Below, piece by piece: positions 62,982 through 64,000 of a stretch of DNA of 64,000 bases. The DNA is from Gp6-AA40 sp036274155. Its GTDB lineage: Bacteria; Acidobacteriota; Vicinamibacteria; Vicinamibacterales; UBA2999. The DNA is taken from NCBI GenBank assembly GCA_036274155.1, contig DASUGH010000094.1, positions 3,597 through 67,596 of the forward strand. Direction: 5' to 3'. The notes beneath the pieces are model-generated. The model made no database searches. It saw only the letters and a program-made list of their open reading frames with translations, and was not told the origin of the DNA. Each line of letters begins with the position of its first letter. The first letter of the stretch is position 1. The position numbers were made by a program, and so were the translations under genes.

Positions 62982-63659
62982 ATGACCCATCCGACGGCCA
63001 CACGCCTTTTTCTCGTTCGCCACGGCGCGACGGCAGCCACGGAAGAAGACCGATTCTCCGGCTCGAGCGGCGCTGAACTGTCGGAACAAGGGCGATGGCA
63101 GGCGGCGCGCCTCGGCGAGCGCCTGGCCCGTCAGAACATCTCGGCCATCTACTCCAGCCCCCTCTCGCGCGCGCTGGAAACGGCGCGGATCATCGCCGGT
63201 CACTGCGGCCTCGATCCGATGGAGCGCGACGGCCTGCGTGAAATCGGCCATGGCCACTGGGAGGGGATGAAGCGCGACGACGTCGAACGGGAGTTCGCAC
63301 CCGAGTACGCGGCGTGGGAAGCCGACCCGTTCACCTTTGCTCCCTCTGGCGGAGAGTCCGGCGTCGCGGTCCTCGCGCGCGCCCTGCCGGTGATACGTGA
63401 AGTCGTCACCGAGCATTCCGGCGGGCAGGTGCTCGTTGTCTCGCACAAGGCCACGCTGCGGCTGCTGCTGAGCAGCCTTCTCGCATTCGACCCACGCGGC
63501 TACCGCGATCGCCTGGATCAGTCGCCGGCGTGCCTGAACGTTGTCGACTTCAGAGATCCCGTGCGGGTCCGGCTGATGCTGTTCAACGACACGTCGCACT
63601 ATGCCGACCGGCCTCGTGTCGCGGATCAGAATCTGTCCAAGTGGTGGGATCGCCGGTAG
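62982..63659 (+). CDS. Histidine phosphatase (phosphoglycerate-mutase-like) family protein
   Basis: 225 residues from the ATG at 62982; the frame continues upstream without similarity. It has the phospho-acceptor motif LFLVRHGATAA with His at the RHG, Arg/Glu residues in YSSPLSRALETARIIA, and the second catalytic His in VLVVSHKATLRLLL. Members include cofactor-dependent phosphoglycerate mutases, alpha-ribazole phosphatases and other phosphatases; the sequence does not separate these. It is cytoplasmic. It is divergent from the DUF2239 gene across a palindromic operator. Confidence 0.88.
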   Translation: MTHPTATRLFLVRHGATAATEEDRFSGSSGAELSEQGRWQAARLGERLARQNISAIYSSPLSRALETARIIAGHCGLDPMERDGLREIGHGHWEGMKRDDVEREFAPEYAAWEADPFTFAPSGGESGVAVLARALPVIREVVTEHSGGQVLVVSHKATLRLLLSSLLAFDPRGYRDRLDQSPACLNVVDFRDPVRVRLMLFNDTSHYADRPRVADQNLSKWWDRR

Positions 63660-63684
63660 CAGGCCGTGCGAAATCGCATCGGCC

Positions 63685-63735
63685 TGCGACCCTTCGACTT
63701 CGCTCAGGGTCGTCCTGAGCCACGTCGAAGGACGA
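63685..63735 (+). repeat. 51-bp interspersed repeat, copy 2
   Basis: It begins TGCGACCCTTCGACTTCGCT and includes GCTCAGGGTCGTCCTGAGC. It is the partner of 22823-22873, in the opposite orientation, matching at 48 of 51 positions. Confidence 0.8.
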
Positions 63736-63759
63736 GGCACGGAGAAATCCGCCACAGAG

Positions 63760-63807
63760 GCACCGAGGACACCGAGAAACGCCTATGAATCTCAGTGCCC
63801 TCGGTGC
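63760..63807. terminator. Hairpin between convergent genes
   Basis: GCACCGAGGACACCGAGA (63760-63777) pairs with TCTCAGTGCCCTCGGTGC (63790-63807) with two mismatches and a 12-nt loop. It sits between the phosphatase and the convergent DUF6152-like gene, the position of a bidirectional terminator. No T-tract is visible. Confidence 0.5.
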
Positions 63808-63825
63808 TCCCCTCAGCCGCTGGCC

Positions 63826-63999
63826 CTATTCATCCGGTGAGCGGAAGCGGACCGTGTGTCCATCCGCATAGGTAATCGCCGACAGCAGGCCGACCGGACT
63901 CTTGCCGTCGAGCGCCGGCACGATCGTCACGATGATTTCATCACCGGGCTTGAGGGCGTTCGGACCCTCTTTGAGACCGAGCCTGGAGATCTGCTGAAC
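63826..63999 (-). CDS. C-terminus of a DUF6152-like protein (5' end outside window)
   Basis: 57 residues are visible before the stop, ending ADGHTVRFRSPDE. The segment NALKPGDEIIVTIVPALDGK with LLSAITYADGHTV resembles the conserved C-terminal part of DUF6152, a secreted small-protein family frequent in acidobacteria. The role is unknown. The beginning of the gene lies beyond position 64000. Confidence 0.6.
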   Translation of the reverse strand, partial: VQQISRLGLKEGPNALKPGDEIIVTIVPALDGKSPVGLLSAITYADGHTVRFRSPDE

Positions 64000-64000
64000 G

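Noticed and set aside
1..64000. Prophage, integrative element or secondary-metabolite cluster
   Set aside because: No integrase, structural phage genes, tRNA-flanking repeats, or polyketide/peptide synthetase genes were seen.

Overview
The window is a high-GC bacterial chromosome segment, most likely from an acidobacterium of the Vicinamibacteria type. This is inferred from gene content rather than a marker gene. The content includes very large Oar-like outer-membrane receptors with an N-terminal carboxypeptidase-regulatory-like domain, and Ser/Thr kinases fused to TolB/WD40-type propellers. It also includes a VWFA-related protein of the acidobacterial type, an ECF sigma factor translationally coupled to such a kinase, several DUF6282 amidohydrolase-like proteins, and many secreted proteins with Gly/Ala/Pro/Arg-rich linkers. 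No rRNA, tRNA, CRISPR array, phage or transposase gene was seen.

Layout. 1-7.1 kb: the 3' end of a propeller protein, a methyltransferase, an acyl-CoA-dehydrogenase-fold enzyme, an exported protein of unknown function, a VWFA protein and an alpha/beta hydrolase. 7.1-17.9 kb: a fragment of an outer-membrane barrel gene, 38-bp tandem repeats, a secreted protein of unknown function, a kinase-propeller, a peroxiredoxin, an arylsulfotransferase-like protein paired with a Tat-exported Gfo/Idh/MocA protein, a repeat-rich secreted protein and an unusual HExxH protein. 18.2-25.4 kb: five exported proteins on the minus strand (two cupins, two NHL propellers, a PQQ-type sugar dehydrogenase), divergent from a SnoaL-like protein. 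25.4-32.5 kb: a thioesterase, an Oar-like receptor and a kinase-AAA-TPR regulator.

32.6-43.4 kb looks like a catabolic island: MFS transporter, SDR, cytosolic DUF6282, HpcH/HpaI aldolase, bicupin, beta-keto acid cleavage enzyme, exported hydrolase, exported DUF6282 and a large multi-SnoaL exported protein. 43.7-53.3 kb holds a NarL-type response regulator and a propeller histidine kinase, divergent from a second Oar-like receptor. That receptor is followed by a third DUF6282 protein and a PEP-mutase-family enzyme. 53.3-64 kb holds a Ca2+-type P-ATPase, a c-type cytochrome lipoprotein, an ECF sigma/kinase pair, a vanadium-haloperoxidase-family protein, a DUF2239 protein divergent from a histidine phosphatase, and the end of a DUF6152-like gene.

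The genes suggest an organism that takes up complex organic molecules through outer-membrane receptors, oxidises or hydrolyses them outside the cytoplasm, and finishes with aldolase and keto-acid cleavage inside. That is inference; no substrate can be read from the sequence.

The most noteworthy non-coding signals are two near-identical 191-bp elements with 35-bp terminal inverted repeats, and a 315-bp palindromic element bounded by 9-bp direct repeats. There is also a NarL-like 18-bp palindrome placed at the -35 region of the second receptor gene, next to its likely two-component regulators, and a palindromic operator between the DUF2239 and phosphatase genes.
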